Source: Microcebus murinus
Taxonomy: Eukaryota > Chordata > Mammalia > Primates > Cheirogaleidae
Assembly (NCBI RefSeq): GCF_040939455.1
Contig: NC_134109.1
Location: 39,139,501-39,203,500, forward strand
Reading direction: 5' to 3'
Length of the DNA: 64,000 bases
In this document: piece after piece, positions 25,997-40,274 of the stretch
Position numbering within the stretch: position 1 is the stretch's first letter
How the letters are laid out: the number at the start of each line of letters is the position of its first letter
The notes under the pieces: generated by a model
Told to the model about the DNA's origin: nothing
Seen by the model: the letters and a program-made list of their open reading frames with translations, nothing else
Database searches by the model: none
Translations under genes and position numbers: made by a program

Positions 25997-26620
25997 CAAT
26001 ACAATGAGAAGTTAGTTACAAGCACAAAAAAATATTTAAGTCTCTGCATATTTAAAAATCTATAAAACTCATTGCTGAATAATTCAGTTTTCCTAAAAAG
26101 TAAAAATTTTAAAGATCTAGAAGTGCCTAATAATTGCTACCTAAAATACCTGTGGAATGCAAGAAAAATTGTGCTTCTAGGAAATTTAGTAAAGGTTTGA
26201 AATTAATAAGATAAATACCCATTTTAAGATAATAGTGAAAGAATAAAACAATACACCAAAGAAAACAGGAAACACAATAAAGATGAAATAGAAAGCAAAG
26301 ATTCAATAGAGACCAACAAAGACAAAAGTTAACTTTTCAAAACAACCAACAATATAAACAAACCACTGCAAGATTTATCAAGAGAAGGAAGAAGATATAA
26401 CCAAGTTTATAAACAAAAAGGGAGAACTTGACTAAGATAAAGTGGAGAATAAAAAATTAAAGAACACTATCAATAACTCTATGCCAATGATTTTGCAAAT
26501 TTAGGTAAAAAGGACAAAACCCTATGAAAAAATTTAATTTATCTGAAAAAAATGAAATACTTGAATCTTCTTAAACGATTGCAGTAATTGAATTGAAATA
26601 ATAGTTAAAATTGCCCCTAG

Positions 26621-26927
26621 GCCGGGCGTGGTGGCTCACGCCTGTAATCCTAGCACTCTGGGAGGCGGGCGGATTGCTCGAGGTCAGGAGTTCGAAACCA
26701 GCCTGAGCAAGAGCAAGACCTCGTCTCTACTATAAATAAAAAAGAAATTAATTGGCCAACTAATATACATAGAAAAAATTAGCCGGGCATGGTGGTGCAT
26801 GCCTGTAGTCCCAGCTACTAGGGAGGCTGAGGCAGGAGGATCACTTGAGCCCAGGAGTTTGAGGTTGCTGTGAGCTAGGCTGGAGCCACGGCACTCACTC
26901 TAGCCTGGCAACAAAGTGAGACTCTGT

Positions 26928-26952
<25 letters not shown>
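26621..26952 (+). mobile_element. Alu SINE, lemur type
   Basis: Starts 'gccgggcgtggtggctcacg', has the 'ttaattggccaact' block and a run of about 22 A. Flanked by the 14-bp TSD 'aaaattgcccctag' at 26607-26620 and 26953-26966. Low divergence suggests a young copy. Confidence 0.95.
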
Positions 26953-26958
<6 letters not shown>

Positions 26959-27430
26959 GCCCCTAGAAACAAATAATCAAATTAAAAATGGGCAAAGGAC
27001 CTGAATAGACATTTCTTAAAAGAATACATACAAATAGCTAGCAGGTATATGAAAAAATACTCAACCTCACTAATCATCAGGGAAGTGCAAATGAAAACCA
27101 CAATGAGATACCATCTTACATCTGTTAGAATGGCTATGATCAAAAAGACAAAAGATAATTGTTGGTGAAGATATGAAGATAAGGTAATCCTTGCACACTG
27201 TTGGTGGGAATGTAAATTAATACAGCCATTATGAGAAATAATGTGAATGTTCCATAAAAAATTAAAAATAGAACTACTATATGATCCAGCAATCCCACTA
27301 CTAGGTATATATCCAAAGGAAACCAGATATCTGCACTCCCATATTCATTGCAGCATAAGTCACAGTAGTCAAGATTTGGTATCAACCTATGTATCTATTG
27401 ATGGATGAATGAATAAAGAAAATGTGGTGC

Positions 27431-27432
<2 letters not shown>

Positions 27433-27494
<62 letters not shown>

Positions 27495-27495
27495 T
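27433..27495 (+). repeat. Compound (TA)n(CA)n microsatellite
   Basis: TA runs pass into about 14 CA units, inside the L1 ORF2 end. Confidence 0.95.
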
Positions 27496-27617
27496 GAAAT
27501 ATTATTCGGCCTTAAAAAAGAAAGAAATTCTGTCATTTATGATAACTTGGATGAACCTGGAGAACAATATATTAAGTGAAATAAACCAGGCACAGAAAAT
27601 CAGATATTGCATGATAT

Positions 27618-27953
<336 letters not shown>

Positions 27954-28222
27954 GATACTGTATGATATCATTTAATACAGAACCTAAAAAAGTCAAACTC
28001 ATAGAAGCAGAGAGATTGGTACTTCCTAGGGGCTGGGGGCAGGGGCAGGGGCAGTGATAGACAGATGTTGGTCAAAGGGTATACAAAATTTCACTCAGAC
28101 AGTAGGAATAAACTCAAGAGATCTATTGTACAATATGGTGACTACTTAATAACAATGTATTATATACACGAAAATTGCTAAGAGAATACATTTTGTGTTC
28201 TCTACAAAAAATGATAAACATG

Positions 28223-28619
28223 TGTCTTAGTCCATTGCTGCTATAACAAAATACCATAGACTGGGTAATTTATGAACAACACAAATTTATCTCTCACAGT
28301 TCTGGAGGCTGTTAAGTCCAAGATCAAGGCTCTGGCAGATTCAATGTCTGAAGAATTTTCATGATGGTGACTTCTTGCTGTGCCCTCACATGGTTGAAGG
28401 TCAAAAAGGAAGAATGTTGCGTCCTCATATAACAAAAGATATGGAAGGGCCAGGCAGCTTTCTGAAGCCTCTTTTATAAGGGCATTAGTCCCATTCATGA
28501 GGGTGGATTACTCATGACTTAATCACTTCCTCAAAGTCCCCACCTCTTAATACTATCACCTTGGAGTTTAAGTTCCAGCATATGAATTTTGGAGGGACAC
28601 ATACGTTCAAGCCATAGCA
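28223..28619 (-). mobile_element. MST-type solo LTR, antisense, inside the L1MA 3' UTR
   Basis: 'tgtcttagtccattgctgct' to 'gttcaagccatagca'. L1 3' UTR text resumes immediately after it ('gtatgtgagttaatggacat'). Flanking 5-mers 'acatg' and 'gtatg' may be a decayed TSD. Confidence 0.88.
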
Positions 28620-28894
28620 GTATGTGAGTTAATGGACATGTTAACTAGTTTGATATAGCCATTCCAGAATGTACACATATATCAAAACATTATGTTGTAC
28701 ATTTTAAATACATATATTTTTTATTCATCAATTAAAAACATATTCCTGGAGAGAAAACAGTGATAGTTATATGGAGAAATTTTATAAAATTTTTAAAAAC
28801 AGATGAAATATGCAAACTATTCGTATAATGAAAAAAGAGAAAATACTGGTCAATTTGTTCTATAAAGCCAGTACAAAACCAAGAACACATTATT

Positions 28895-29242
<348 letters not shown>

Positions 29243-29534
29243 CCAAGAACACATTATTAAAAAGAAAAATTTCAGGCCCATTTCACTAGTGAATACAGAC
29301 ATAATAATCCTAAACAAAATATTAGAAAATTGAATCCAACAGGGTAAAAGAAGACAGTATACAGCAATCAAGTTGGATTTATCTCGGATATGCAAAGATG
29401 GTTTAATATTAGCATATTCATAGTCAAAATTCACCACATTTATATATTAAAAGAAAAAAATTCATTTAATCATCTCAAAGCTTACAGAAAAAGCATTCAT
29501 CATTAAAAATAAAACTTAGAACATAGAAATGGTG

Positions 29535-29620
29535 ATATTTTTATGCTGATAAAAATATTTATCAAATACCTAGTATAATATTTTTATGCTGATGAAAATA
29601 TTTACCAAATACCTAGTGCA
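29535..29620 (+). repeat. 43-bp tandem duplication within L1
   Basis: Units 29535-29577 and 29578-29620 both run from 'atatttttatgctgat' to 'caaatacctagt' and differ at four positions, all transitions. Confidence 0.9.
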
Positions 29621-29789
29621 AATATCATCTTAAGTGGCAAAACCATAGAAGTGATCCCTTTAAAATAAAAAATTAGACAAGTGAGCACATCATCACTACT
29701 TGTATTCAACATTGCATTGGGGGTCCAAGACAGTATAAGAAGATGTGAAAGAGACAATAGAGGCATAAAGATTGCCTTCAACTAGTAGA

Positions 29790-30255
29790 ATATGGCAGAA
29801 CTGACTTTCTGGGACATCCAATCCCAGCCAGGCCTTAAGAAAATTGTCTACTTCTATTTCCTGCTTGTAGGAGCCCAGCCGCCATGTAAAATGTCCAGCT
29901 TCCCTGCTGGAGAGACCATGTGGAGAGGTCACATGGACAGCGAGAGGCCTGAAGCTGCAGGGATTGAAAGCTCTAGCCAACAACAAGAATGAAGGCCCCA
30001 CAAATACAACCCCAGTTGGCTGTTTCAGTCAGCCTCCAGCCATTGGAACCATCCTAATTAAGAACCCAAACATGTGAGTAAAGATGCCTTCCTGGACATT
30101 CCAGCCCCAACAGACATCCAGTAGGAAAGAGATAAGCTCGCCCCACTGAGCCCTGTCTGAACACTCACAGACTCATGAGGAAAATAAAATGGTGGTAGTT
30201 TTAAGGCAGTAAGTTTTGAAATAGTTATGTCATGATAGATATTTGAGACGCTAGG
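29790..30255 (+). mobile_element. MLT1-type LTR (ERVL-MaLR)
   Basis: 'gagagaccatgtggagaggt', 'gaaagctctagccaacaaca' and 'ttttaaggcagtaagttttg' follow the MLT1 LTR pattern. Boundaries approximate. Confidence 0.65.
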
Positions 30256-30389
30256 TGTCCAATTCCATACACTGTTCTCTTAAGCTCTATGATATATGAT
30301 ACAGGTATGGTATCTATATAGGAGAGAAATTATATGTACACTCACTATAGAAAAGTTTTAATTTAGTTGACAATTTGTACTATACGATA

Positions 30390-32078
<1,689 letters not shown>

Positions 32079-32382
32079 CAAGAAATCTTATTATATCCCA
32101 TGGCAGAATTCCATACTCTCCCTGATTTCCATGAAAAATCCACAAACAGCAAGAGTTTTGTGATTTGGGGGATTAGGGGAGTAGTAGTGTCCTTTTACTG
32201 AAGGTTTGGAGAGAATCAAAGTGGGAAGTCATGGTGTGTGCTGCCCTAACATCTTGCTGGCCCTCCTTCTGTCTTCCTTGCAGTCAGTCTCCTCTCTGTT
32301 TTAAGAGCAATTAAGAATTTCCTTTCCTCTTCTCATGCAGGACAATTCTGTCCTCCTTTAAGTCCACTTAAATCGAGACTTT

Positions 32383-32697
32383 TCTTTTTCTTTTCTTTTC
32401 TTTTTTTTTCTTTTCTTTTCTTTCTGAGAGGGTCTTGCTCTGTCACCTGAGCAAGAGTGCATTGGTATTACCATAGCTCATTGCAACCTCAAACTCCTGG
32501 GTTCAAGCCATTCTCCTACCGCCCAAGTAGCTAGGACAAAAGGTATACGCCACCACACCTGGTTAATTTTTCTATTTTTTGTAGAGGCAGGGTCTCACTA
32601 TGTTGCTCAGTTTAGTCTCAAACTCCTGGCCTCAAGTTATCTTCCTGCCTTTGCCTCCCGAGGTGCTAGGATCACAGGAATGAGCCACTGAACTGGG
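32383..32697 (-). mobile_element. Alu SINE, old J-like copy, antisense
   Basis: Starts with a CTTTT-rich tail (32383-32425), then 'gagagggtcttgctctgtca', and ends 'gagccactgaactgggcc'. Lacks the lemur inter-monomer block and is more diverged than its neighbours. Confidence 0.88.
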
Positions 32698-32799
32698 CCA
32701 AGAAATTTCTTCCAGATAAATCATTTTGTATCTGGTGGACTTTGTCTCTTGTATATCCAATATCTATCTACCCCCTTTTCCTTACCAACAGAACCCAGA

Positions 32800-33146
32800 T
32801 GTCTTAGTCTATTCAGGCTTCTATAACAAAATATCTTAGACTGGGTGCTTATAAATAACAGAAATTTATTTCTCACAGTTGCGAAGGCTGGGAAGTCCAA
32901 TACCAAGGCACTCACAGATTCTGTGTCTGGTGAGGGCTTGCTTCTCAGATCGTCATCTTTCTGCTGTAATCTCATATGGCAGAAGGGGTGAAGAGTCTCA
33001 TTTGGGACTCTTTTATACATTGACTAAGCCCATTCATGGGGACTCTGACCCCATGACCCAGTCCCCTCCCAAAGATTGCACTTCCTAATACCATCATCTT
33101 TGGCCTTAGGATTTCAGCATATGACACAAACGTTCAGACCATAACG
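32800..33146 (-). mobile_element. MST-type solo LTR, antisense, with perfect TSD
   Basis: 'tgtcttagtctattcaggct' to 'gttcagaccataacg'. The 5-bp duplication 'ccaga' at 32795-32799 and 33147-33151 confirms both ends and the solo state. Confidence 0.92.
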
Positions 33147-33151
33147 CCAGA

Positions 33152-33510
33152 TAATGTATTAAGTTTCCCAGGCTTTTCTTATAGCCAGTGATATGTATGC
33201 AGCTTGGATGTGGCTTTTGGGAAAGCTATGATTTCCTGATAAAAGGGACAGACTCAGCTGGCATCACCCTTTTGCCTTTTCCCCTTCCTCCTGCCTGGAC
33301 AGACACAATGATCCACAAGGCAGCACCCACCTTGTAACCGTGGAGGTGAATGGCAAAGCAGGCAGATAGCAGGACTGTATTGAGACTTCTTTGAGCTGCT
33401 TCACTTGCCCTGATTATCAGTCTCTGGACTTATGGGAGAGAACAAAATCTCATATTTAACTAAGCAACTGTTTATTGGGTTTCTATTATGCAGCTGAATG
33501 TCATCCTGTT
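33152..33510 (+). mobile_element. Old LTR/MaLR-like dispersed repeat
   Basis: 'ggcttttgggaaagctatga' and 'gggacagactcagctggcat' belong to a mammalian dispersed repeat that I think is MaLR-related, ending near 'atgcagctgaatgtcatcct'. The family assignment is tentative. Confidence 0.45.
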
Positions 33511-34094
33511 TAATACAGTGCTCTTCCTGGAAGGAGTTTTGGTGAGTAGTTTATTTTCCTTCTTACTTACATTTTTATTTTTTCTTAAGAGCTTATTTTG
33601 AACAATGCAAATCAAACTGGTTCTTTTTGCTCCTCCTTTAAGGCCTCCCTCAGCTTGGTGATTCATCTCAAAGGAACCCAAATCTGACTTCGAACGGCAG
33701 TTCTGGTGTTCACTGGAGCCTCCTGGGCACAGGATGAATTGCAAAGAAAATTCTTCTCCCACAGCAAAACTCCCCCTGATTCCTTCTGCACAGCTTTCTC
33801 TGTCAGGCACTAACCATACATTTACCCCCTCACCTCTTTTTGCTATCTGCTCCCCAAAGCTCTGTCCACCTCTGTCTCATCCTTGTCCTTCTGCTTTTAG
33901 TTGAGTCTTTTCTTCAAGAGAAGCTTCATGCCTCAACTTTGGTAAATCAATCTCCCCCTTCTCTCTTCCTTAATTTTGCAGCTTAATGTAAGAGCCCTGA
34001 CAACACATTAAAGAATCCATGCGCAGTCATAAAATGGTCCTCTGAAGGCAACTGAGGAGAGGGTTGTGAATAGGGGAATGAATATTTTCCCCCA
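33511..34094. other. Stretch with no recognised feature
   Basis: Pyrimidine-rich in 33780-33960. No repeat or coding similarity was recognised. Confidence 0.4.
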
Positions 34095-34600
34095 GGTGTT
34101 AGTGAGGGTTCTCGAGAAACAGACCAATAGGATGAGTGTGGTGTGTGTATAGAGAGATTTATTAGGAGGAATTGGCTCACAGGATTATGGAGGCTGAAAA
34201 GTCCTCAGATCTTGAGTCAGAAAACTGAAGACCCGGGAGAGCTGATGGTGTAGTGCCAGTCCGAATGCCAGCACGCTCAAGACCCAGAAAGAGTCGCTGT
34301 TTCAGTTCAAGTACAAAGGCAGGAAAAAAATAATGTCCCAGCTTGCAGGCAGTCGGCAGGAGGAATCCCCCCTTTCTCACTGGAGGGTCAGGCTTTTTGC
34401 TTTATTCAGGCCTTCAATAGATTGAGTGAGGCCCACCCACATCAGGAAGGGCAGTCTGCTTTACTCAGTGTACTGACTCAAATGTTAATCTCATCCAGAA
34501 ATACCCTCACAGACTCACCCGGAATCACATTTGGCCCAGAGTCTGGGCACCCCGTGGCCCAGTCGCATTAACACATAAAATTAGCCATCATGCCTCATCA
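34095..34600 (+). mobile_element. Dispersed repeat of the 'agggttctc(c/g)agaaa' type
   Basis: 'gagggttctcgagaaacaga' to 'acacataaaattagccatca'. A longer relative of 20655-20990, same orientation, with the internal segments 'attgagtgaggcccacccac' and 'tgttaatctcatccagaaat'. Confidence 0.65.
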
Positions 34601-34689
34601 CACTCACCTCTCTCACACAGCTCTCCACAGCAAGGCCAACTCTCTAGACTCATTTCTTCTCACTTCCCTTCTCTCCTCTCTTGGCTATT

Positions 34690-34900
34690 GGTTCCCATGT
34701 CCTGCACTAGACTCTTGCTGCCTTTCTCACCTTTAAACCATTGTATGAAGATTTTAATATTTAGCTCAAATGTCACTTCCTCTGTAAAGTGTTCTTTGAT
34801 TTCCCCCAATTAGATACAATTGCTCTCTCTTTTCTGTATCCCCAGCACTTGGTGTGACTCTCGATCGTCTACTTATCACAGATGACTTGTATTCTATTCA
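34690..34900 (+). mobile_element. L2 LINE 3' fragment
   Basis: 'tagctcaaatgtcacttcct' followed by 'gttctttgatttcccc' is the conserved L2 3' region. Confidence 0.65.
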
Positions 34901-35069
34901 TGTCTGTGTCTGCAGGTCTGTATTCTGTATGTGGTCCCCAGAGAGTTGAGGATGCCGTTGAAGTGGTGTGAAGGGATAAGTGATGTCCCAGGTGCATAGA
35001 AAGAATGGCAATAATTGTAATCTGGCATGGGAGCAATTAGTTTCACTATATTTAGAAAGATGCTTTGGT

Positions 35070-35138
35070 TGGACTCTAGCCTGGGCAACAGAGTGAGACT
35101 CTGTCTCAAAAACAAACAAACAAAAAACAAAACTAAGT
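35070..35138 (+). mobile_element. Alu 3'-end fragment
   Basis: Only the final Alu segment, 'actctagcctgggcaacaga' to 'gactctgtctcaaaaac', with a CAAA-rich tail. Confidence 0.85.
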
Positions 35139-35164
35139 TTAGTTTTTAAATTAAAATATTAATA

Positions 35165-35375
35165 ATACAAATGGCTAACACATGTAAGTCCTCATTGCAT
35201 GTTGGCCAGTACTCTATGAACATTTTGCATTTATCACCTTCATTAATCCTCACATCAACCCTATGAGGTAAGTTCTAATAACCCTATTTTACAAATGAGT
35301 ACACTGAGGCAGAGAGAGGTAAAGTAGCTTAACAAGATCACAAAGCTCGTAGGTGTGGTGTGGAGTTTGAAGTGG
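35165..35375 (-). mobile_element. MIR SINE, antisense
   Basis: 'tcctcacatcaaccctatga', 'ttttacaaatgagtacactg' and 'gcagagagaggtaaagtagc' are the MIR core in reverse complement. Confidence 0.8.
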
Positions 35376-37224
35376 GGCACATGTGTAATACTCACGTAGT
35401 CACTGGGGAGAGGCAGACGTCTGTGAAGTTCCCGGGAGGAAAGCTGCACATCTATGTAATCTATTATACCTGCTCTTGGTTCCCCCACCCCTGCATGACA
35501 TTCCTTGGATTCTTGCCCAACAACAAAGGTGTTTCTTTGCTTCTTTTTGCCTCTGTTTTCTATCTTTAAAAAAACACAACTATTATTACGATAAAAACCT
35601 TTCTGTAAAAGCAGCACCAGGAACCACATGCATTCCAAGCCTGGTTTTCGTTACCGGATTTGCTTTCCACATATGATTCTCACCAGGAGCGTGAAGTTCT
35701 GGTGCCCTTCCTGTGACTCTGCTTTGTGGTTGGTGCTGCTAGCCTCTGGATTAAACAATAAAGAGCCAATTACATATTTCAGGGTTATTATACCATTTAA
35801 TCAGGATTCTAAAAAATTGTATAGAGTAATGGAATCTGTAATTGCATTTATAATTAATGCTATTTTCATTTCACTGAAGTAAAAACACATTATATGGATT
35901 CTCAAGGGAGGAATATCTTAATTTTTCTTCTCTAGGAATGAGCAACTTTCCATCCAAAGCCTCCCTCCCCAATACCAAAAAAAAAAAAATCATTATAATT
36001 TTCTGTTGGAAAAAAATGGGGTTGGTCAATTTTAATATATTTCTTTATTAAAAACTAAGTAAAAATGAAATAACAAAATAATAGAATATTAACACATTAC
36101 TATACATAAATAAATGTAGTGCCTTTATTTAAGTTTCATACATTACAATATAACTAAAAGCTACTGAAATGAGGTAAATAGTCTTATAATTTAATTCCCT
36201 TCTCAGGAATTTTCTTATAGGAATCTTGTAAAATGTGTTATTATAGGGATGCACAGAACATTTACCTTGGAGAAATTGATCATCAGTATCTAAGTAGCTG
36301 CTAACAAATCATGGTATTTTCAGAGCAAAATCACAGTTCTTTTGCTTTTTTTTTTTTTTAATTAACAAATGAGATTAAAGAAAACCACTTTGCCTTTCAC
36401 AAAGCTCTCTTTGATGGAAGAGCACCTAAGTCAGGCATTTAAATGTAAGAATGTGGACATTTTCAACATGATTCCTTAGTACCAGGCCTGTGCATATGCG
36501 GCAGTCTCTGGGGTGAGGGATCTGAATGTGTTGTGAGAGTTTTGCTTTGCGGGACCATCATGGGCTTTAGGAGCAAGCCACCTATTGTGAAACAGCTTGG
36601 GGAAGGCTTCCAGAGAAAATATGAAAAATCTGCTATGTATTTAGAAACGCTCTTTTCCAGATATGGAAGGGACATTACTTGCAAAACTAAAATATTTTGG
36701 AAGAGAAGTCATTGGCTTATACCCACTTAATTAGGACATTTCGAGAGTCTTTACCCTGGTTGGCAAAAAGAATAACTTCCCTTTCAGAAAAGTCTGATAT
36801 TCAAACCAGGAAAAAAACCTTTAAAATTCTTTTTGGTGACTTAATTTATCAATTTGGACTATTTTGAGAAAGAAAAATTAGAACTATAGAATTAGAATAA
36901 ATGTTTCTGGGGCCAAATTTAGCTTGACCTTCTGCAAGTAATTTACCTTTTTGGGTCTGAGTTTTTTCCTCCTGCTACATTAAAATAAGTTGGACTATAT
37001 CCCAGATTGCTGGTCTGGTAGAGGAGGAAAATGTGTCCTTGGCTATAGAAGTGGGAGGTGATGTGGTAATTTTATGTGTTTTATTTTTTAGCGTTAAAGA
37101 CTTACTTGGATGGTGATATGTACTTGTCAAGAATTTGATCACTGAATGCACAATGATAGGTGTGCAAATTATTGCTTCTATGTGGGTTTCTTCTCTCAAA
37201 GATCATAGGTATAAACCTGCCTCT
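35376..37224. other. Repeat-poor stretch with no recognised gene
   Basis: About 1.8 kb with no confidently recognised element apart from short A or T runs. 35740-35890 has AT-rich motifs such as 'aataaagagccaattaca' and 'ttataattaatgctatt'. The frame at 36533-36730 has no known similarity. It could include non-coding conserved sequence. Confidence 0.4.
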
Positions 37225-37400
37225 AATTATATGTTACTTAGATATGGCACTTTTCATCGCAGGATGTCAAAGTGTTTTGCAAACATTAATTAAGACTTGT
37301 ATCTTCCCTGTGAAGTGAATATGATTGTTTTCTTGCTACAAGAGCAACAAACTGAGACACAAAACACTTGAGAAGCTGCCTAAGATTATCCTGCTGAACA
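37225..37400 (-). mobile_element. MIR-like SINE fragment, antisense
   Basis: 'aagtgttttgcaaacattaa' and 'caacaaactgagacacaaaa' resemble an antisense MIR or related old SINE. Weak. Confidence 0.4.
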
Positions 37401-37417
37401 GGGCCATTAAGAACCAC

Positions 37418-37547
37418 TGAGCTGGGCATGGTCTCACGCTGTAGTCCCAGCTGGCAGGCTGAGGTGGGAGGATTGCTTGAGCCTGGGAGTTCAAGACCAG
37501 TCTAGGCAACATAGTGAGACCATGTCTCAAAAAAATAAAAAAATAAA
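37418..37547 (+). mobile_element. Free Alu monomer (FLAM-like)
   Basis: 'gagctgggcatggtctcacg' to 'agaccatgtctc' plus A-rich tail. TSD 'aagaaccac' at 37409-37417 and 37548-37556. A small internal deletion removes part of the 5' half. Confidence 0.85.
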
Positions 37548-37556
37548 AAGAACCAC

Positions 37557-38205
37557 AGGGATTGTTTGTAAATTACTTACTCTAACCTGCAGGACTATGT
37601 AGTTACTTGGTCAACTAATTAAAAAACTTCTGAAAGAAGGCCAGTCAGCCTTGGTGTCACTGGCTAAAGTTCTCAGACATGAGGGAATGCTTGTCTTCTC
37701 TGCAGAAGTAGAGGCAGTCCTATCTAAGTGAGGGAGGGAAAGTTATCATTACACTGACTGGCCTCGTCATCTCTTTAGAAGCTGCAGGCTTCATTTCTAC
37801 ATGCTCGGTAGATTCTATGGCATTAGGTGGAGTTTGTAAAGACAGGGTTTCTGAGGAATGGAGAGAGATGCTCCCCAGGGTATTGCTGTGGGTAACACTG
37901 AAGGTTCCAGGGTCTAAATGGAGCTGGCTAAGGGTTGGGTAAATGGTCCCTCTGCAACCTAATTTCGCTTTTTTGCAAAAGCACAAAAAATATGAAATGC
38001 CCTGGAGACTGCTGGAATAACCCCTGGTTGCTTTATAGGATTATTGGACCCTATTTTCACAGGTTCTTAATGTGGGAAGATTTTGCCCTCATGAATGTTC
38101 ACTTGGTGGCCATGTGGACAAGTGGCTGACAGACAAAAAATACTAGTTGCAGTAGAATTTATTTTTCCCTTCTTTTTCTCTCATTGCCTCACTCCTGGAC
38201 CACTA
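37557..38205. other. Stretch with no recognised feature
   Basis: No repeat family or coding similarity recognised. Confidence 0.4.
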
Positions 38206-38860
38206 CCTCATTAGTTTTCTCTTGTTCAGTTGTTCCCTCTTCAGTCCGTCCTGTGCACAGCAGTCAGTTTAGTGTAAAGCACTGCTTTTACCGCACATCT
38301 CTTCCCAGAAATTTCCCACGGCTCGTCAGTGCACAACAACATCAATGATAACAGCCACTAATAGTAGCGGAGCCTTCAGTTATGAGTAGACATGGTGCTA
38401 AGGGCTTTACATATCTTATTTTCATTTAATTATAAACATTTCTGTATAAACTTGAAGATCTCATCCAAATTGTATCCTACTCACCTTTTCCAATTTCCTT
38501 CCTTCTAACATGAACAATCTGTTCTGGTGAGATTGGGTCTCACATCTGTGCCCACCCCCACTGCTACCCCCCACCCTGCCCTCGCCTCATTCTGTTTTTC
38601 TTTCGTTGAATGAGCTCACTTTCCTCTGCCCATCTTTCAATGTATCTTTCAAAGGAGTAGCTTGAGTCCCACTTCAGGGCCTCTATCAACAATTCTATTT
38701 GCTTTATATCTACTTTTCACAGTTGTGTAATTAACACTCAGTTCCATGTCAATCTGTTTTCCGATGGTCTTTTAGGATGCATTGAGTACCTATATGCAAG
38801 ATGTTCTTTGATTTTTTCATTTTCTCTTGGATATTATGTCCTTCTAGATTTGACTTCTAT
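38206..38860 (+). mobile_element. L2 LINE fragments, with an antisense MIR piece at about 38360-38445
   Basis: 'cagtccgtcctgtgcacagc' and 'aaagcactgcttttaccgca' match the L2 ORF2 3' region. 'gtgctaagggctttacatat' (38396) is an antisense MIR segment within it. Confidence 0.5.
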
Positions 38861-38869
38861 ATCAGGCAG

Positions 38870-39110
38870 GGAGGGAAAACTTTTGCTGTAGTAATAAATA
38901 AGCTCAAAATAGTAATGGTTTTCTAATAGCAAAGGTTTACTTTGCTATATTACACATCTATTGTGGATTGGCCGATATCTCTGTTCTATGTCTCCTTGTT
39001 TTGGGACTCAGGTTGATAAAGAGTAACATCCAGAACATTGCCCAAAGCAGTGACAGAGCAAAAGAGGTATGGCTAATAATGCACTAGCTCTCTCTCTGTT
39101 TTTTTAATGT
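38870..39110 (+). mobile_element. Dispersed mammalian repeat, family not named
   Basis: 'tttgctgtagtaataaataa', 'acatctattgtggattggcc' and 'gttttgggactcaggttgat' follow a known medium-copy repeat whose name I cannot recall with confidence. Confidence 0.45.
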
Positions 39111-39160
39111 TGATAGTAGCTTTATTCATAATAGCAAATCTGTTACCAATAGCTGTTATC

Positions 39161-39741
39161 TGTTACCAATAGCTTGGCACTTGTACTTGAGGCCGAGGCT
39201 GCATCAGAAGAACAAGAATGATAGTTTGAGAAGAAGGAAAGAGAAGTTTATTAATTTGCTGGCAAGTGAGGAGTATGGAGACTCCTATCTTTAATGCCAT
39301 CATCCTAAAAATAAGCAGAAACACAGAGCTTTGAAAGGGAGGCCATTCATTTCAAGTAATTGCTGTTCAACTACAGTTGATGGCCTTGATACTTTCATTT
39401 CCAGAATTTGCTGGGACCTCCACCAGGATGGCTCCTGTCCTATAGTACAAAGAACAAAAGACACTCCCCTGCCCTGCCTGATGCTGGCCTGAGAGAGGGA
39501 TGCAGGCTCCAGTTCCCAAAAAGAGTGGGAAAAGCTACAAAGAGACAGAAACATTTTTGCCAGTTTTTTTTTTTTTTCAGGCCATTCCCTCTGTTATGTA
39601 CTCCCCGCTCCCAATTTTATACTTCCATATCTATCGAAGGAGGGAGTGACTACTCTGTTACGTATTCCCCCTGTCAATTTTACCCTTCTATATCTACGGG
39701 AGGAGGGGTGATGTGTCATAGGGCTACTTCCTGCTGAAACA
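39161..39741 (-). mobile_element. LTR of a class I (gammaretrovirus-like) ERV, antisense
   Basis: Read on the minus strand it starts 'tgtttcagcaggaagtagcc' and ends '...attggtaaca'. A polyadenylation signal 'aataaa' (attaataaactt, about 39252-39263 on the plus strand) lies in the expected R region. It follows the env remnant on the minus strand, so it is the 3' LTR. A 64-bp direct repeat occupies its U3. The 3' end may instead lie at 39141, because 'ctgttaccaatagct' is itself duplicated over 20 bp. The family is not assigned. Confidence 0.65.
39591..39718 (-). repeat. 64-bp direct repeat in the ERV LTR U3
   Basis: Unit 39591-39654 starts 'ctgttatgtactcccc' and unit 39655-39718 starts 'ctgttacgtattcccc'. 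Both continue through 'caatttta...atatcta' and 'ggagg'. U3 direct repeats in gammaretroviruses often carry enhancer sites. Confidence 0.75.
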
Positions 39742-39959
39742 GGGGCAATGTTTTAGATGGAATGTTTATACTTAGTATGTCATTGCAAAGCTTTGGCAGT
39801 ATATTTACAACAACAGATTACCAGGTGAAAAAGTCATAAGCAATAACTACAACAGTGAGGATTGATAAGGCAAAATGGACTGTCATCTTGTACACAATGT
39901 CCGATATAGGGCTGGGTTACAAAGAAAAATGGGACCTTTGAGTGCAAAGCTTTTAGTTG

Positions 39960-40202
39960 CACCCTGTAGGTGATCCGAGAGACCAACTTCTGCAAACTCA
40001 GAAATCATATACAGCACCGAACAAGGTTTAGGATGACAAATCCGGGAGCAAGACAGAGTAACAGAAGAGGCAATAGCCCAAAGAAATCCTCACTAAGGAG
40101 CTGTGTCTCCATCCTGTAGACAGAAAAAAAAATAATCAAAGAAAGATTAGTAAAAACATCAACATTTTCATTTTTTCTTTTGTTTAACACATTGACTACC
40201 AT
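39960..40202 (-). pseudogene. ERV env remnant, transmembrane segment and tail
   Basis: On the minus strand this encodes a hydrophobic stretch, LLPLLLLCLAPGFVILNLVR (about residues 29-48 of a 65-codon open segment), followed by a stop. Its position just upstream of the LTR and its Leu-rich core followed by a basic residue match the membrane anchor of gammaretrovirus-type envelope proteins. Such an Env normally mediates entry. Here only the anchor and a frame-broken cytoplasmic tail remain, with no surface subunit or fusion peptide recognisable, so it cannot be functional. Identification rests on position and hydrophobic pattern and is moderately sure. Confidence 0.55.
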
Positions 40203-40274
40203 ACAAAAAAATCAGAAACTTTTCCTTGGGGCCACAATGTTTTATTATGAAAATAGAATAAAAACTTTGTGTGT

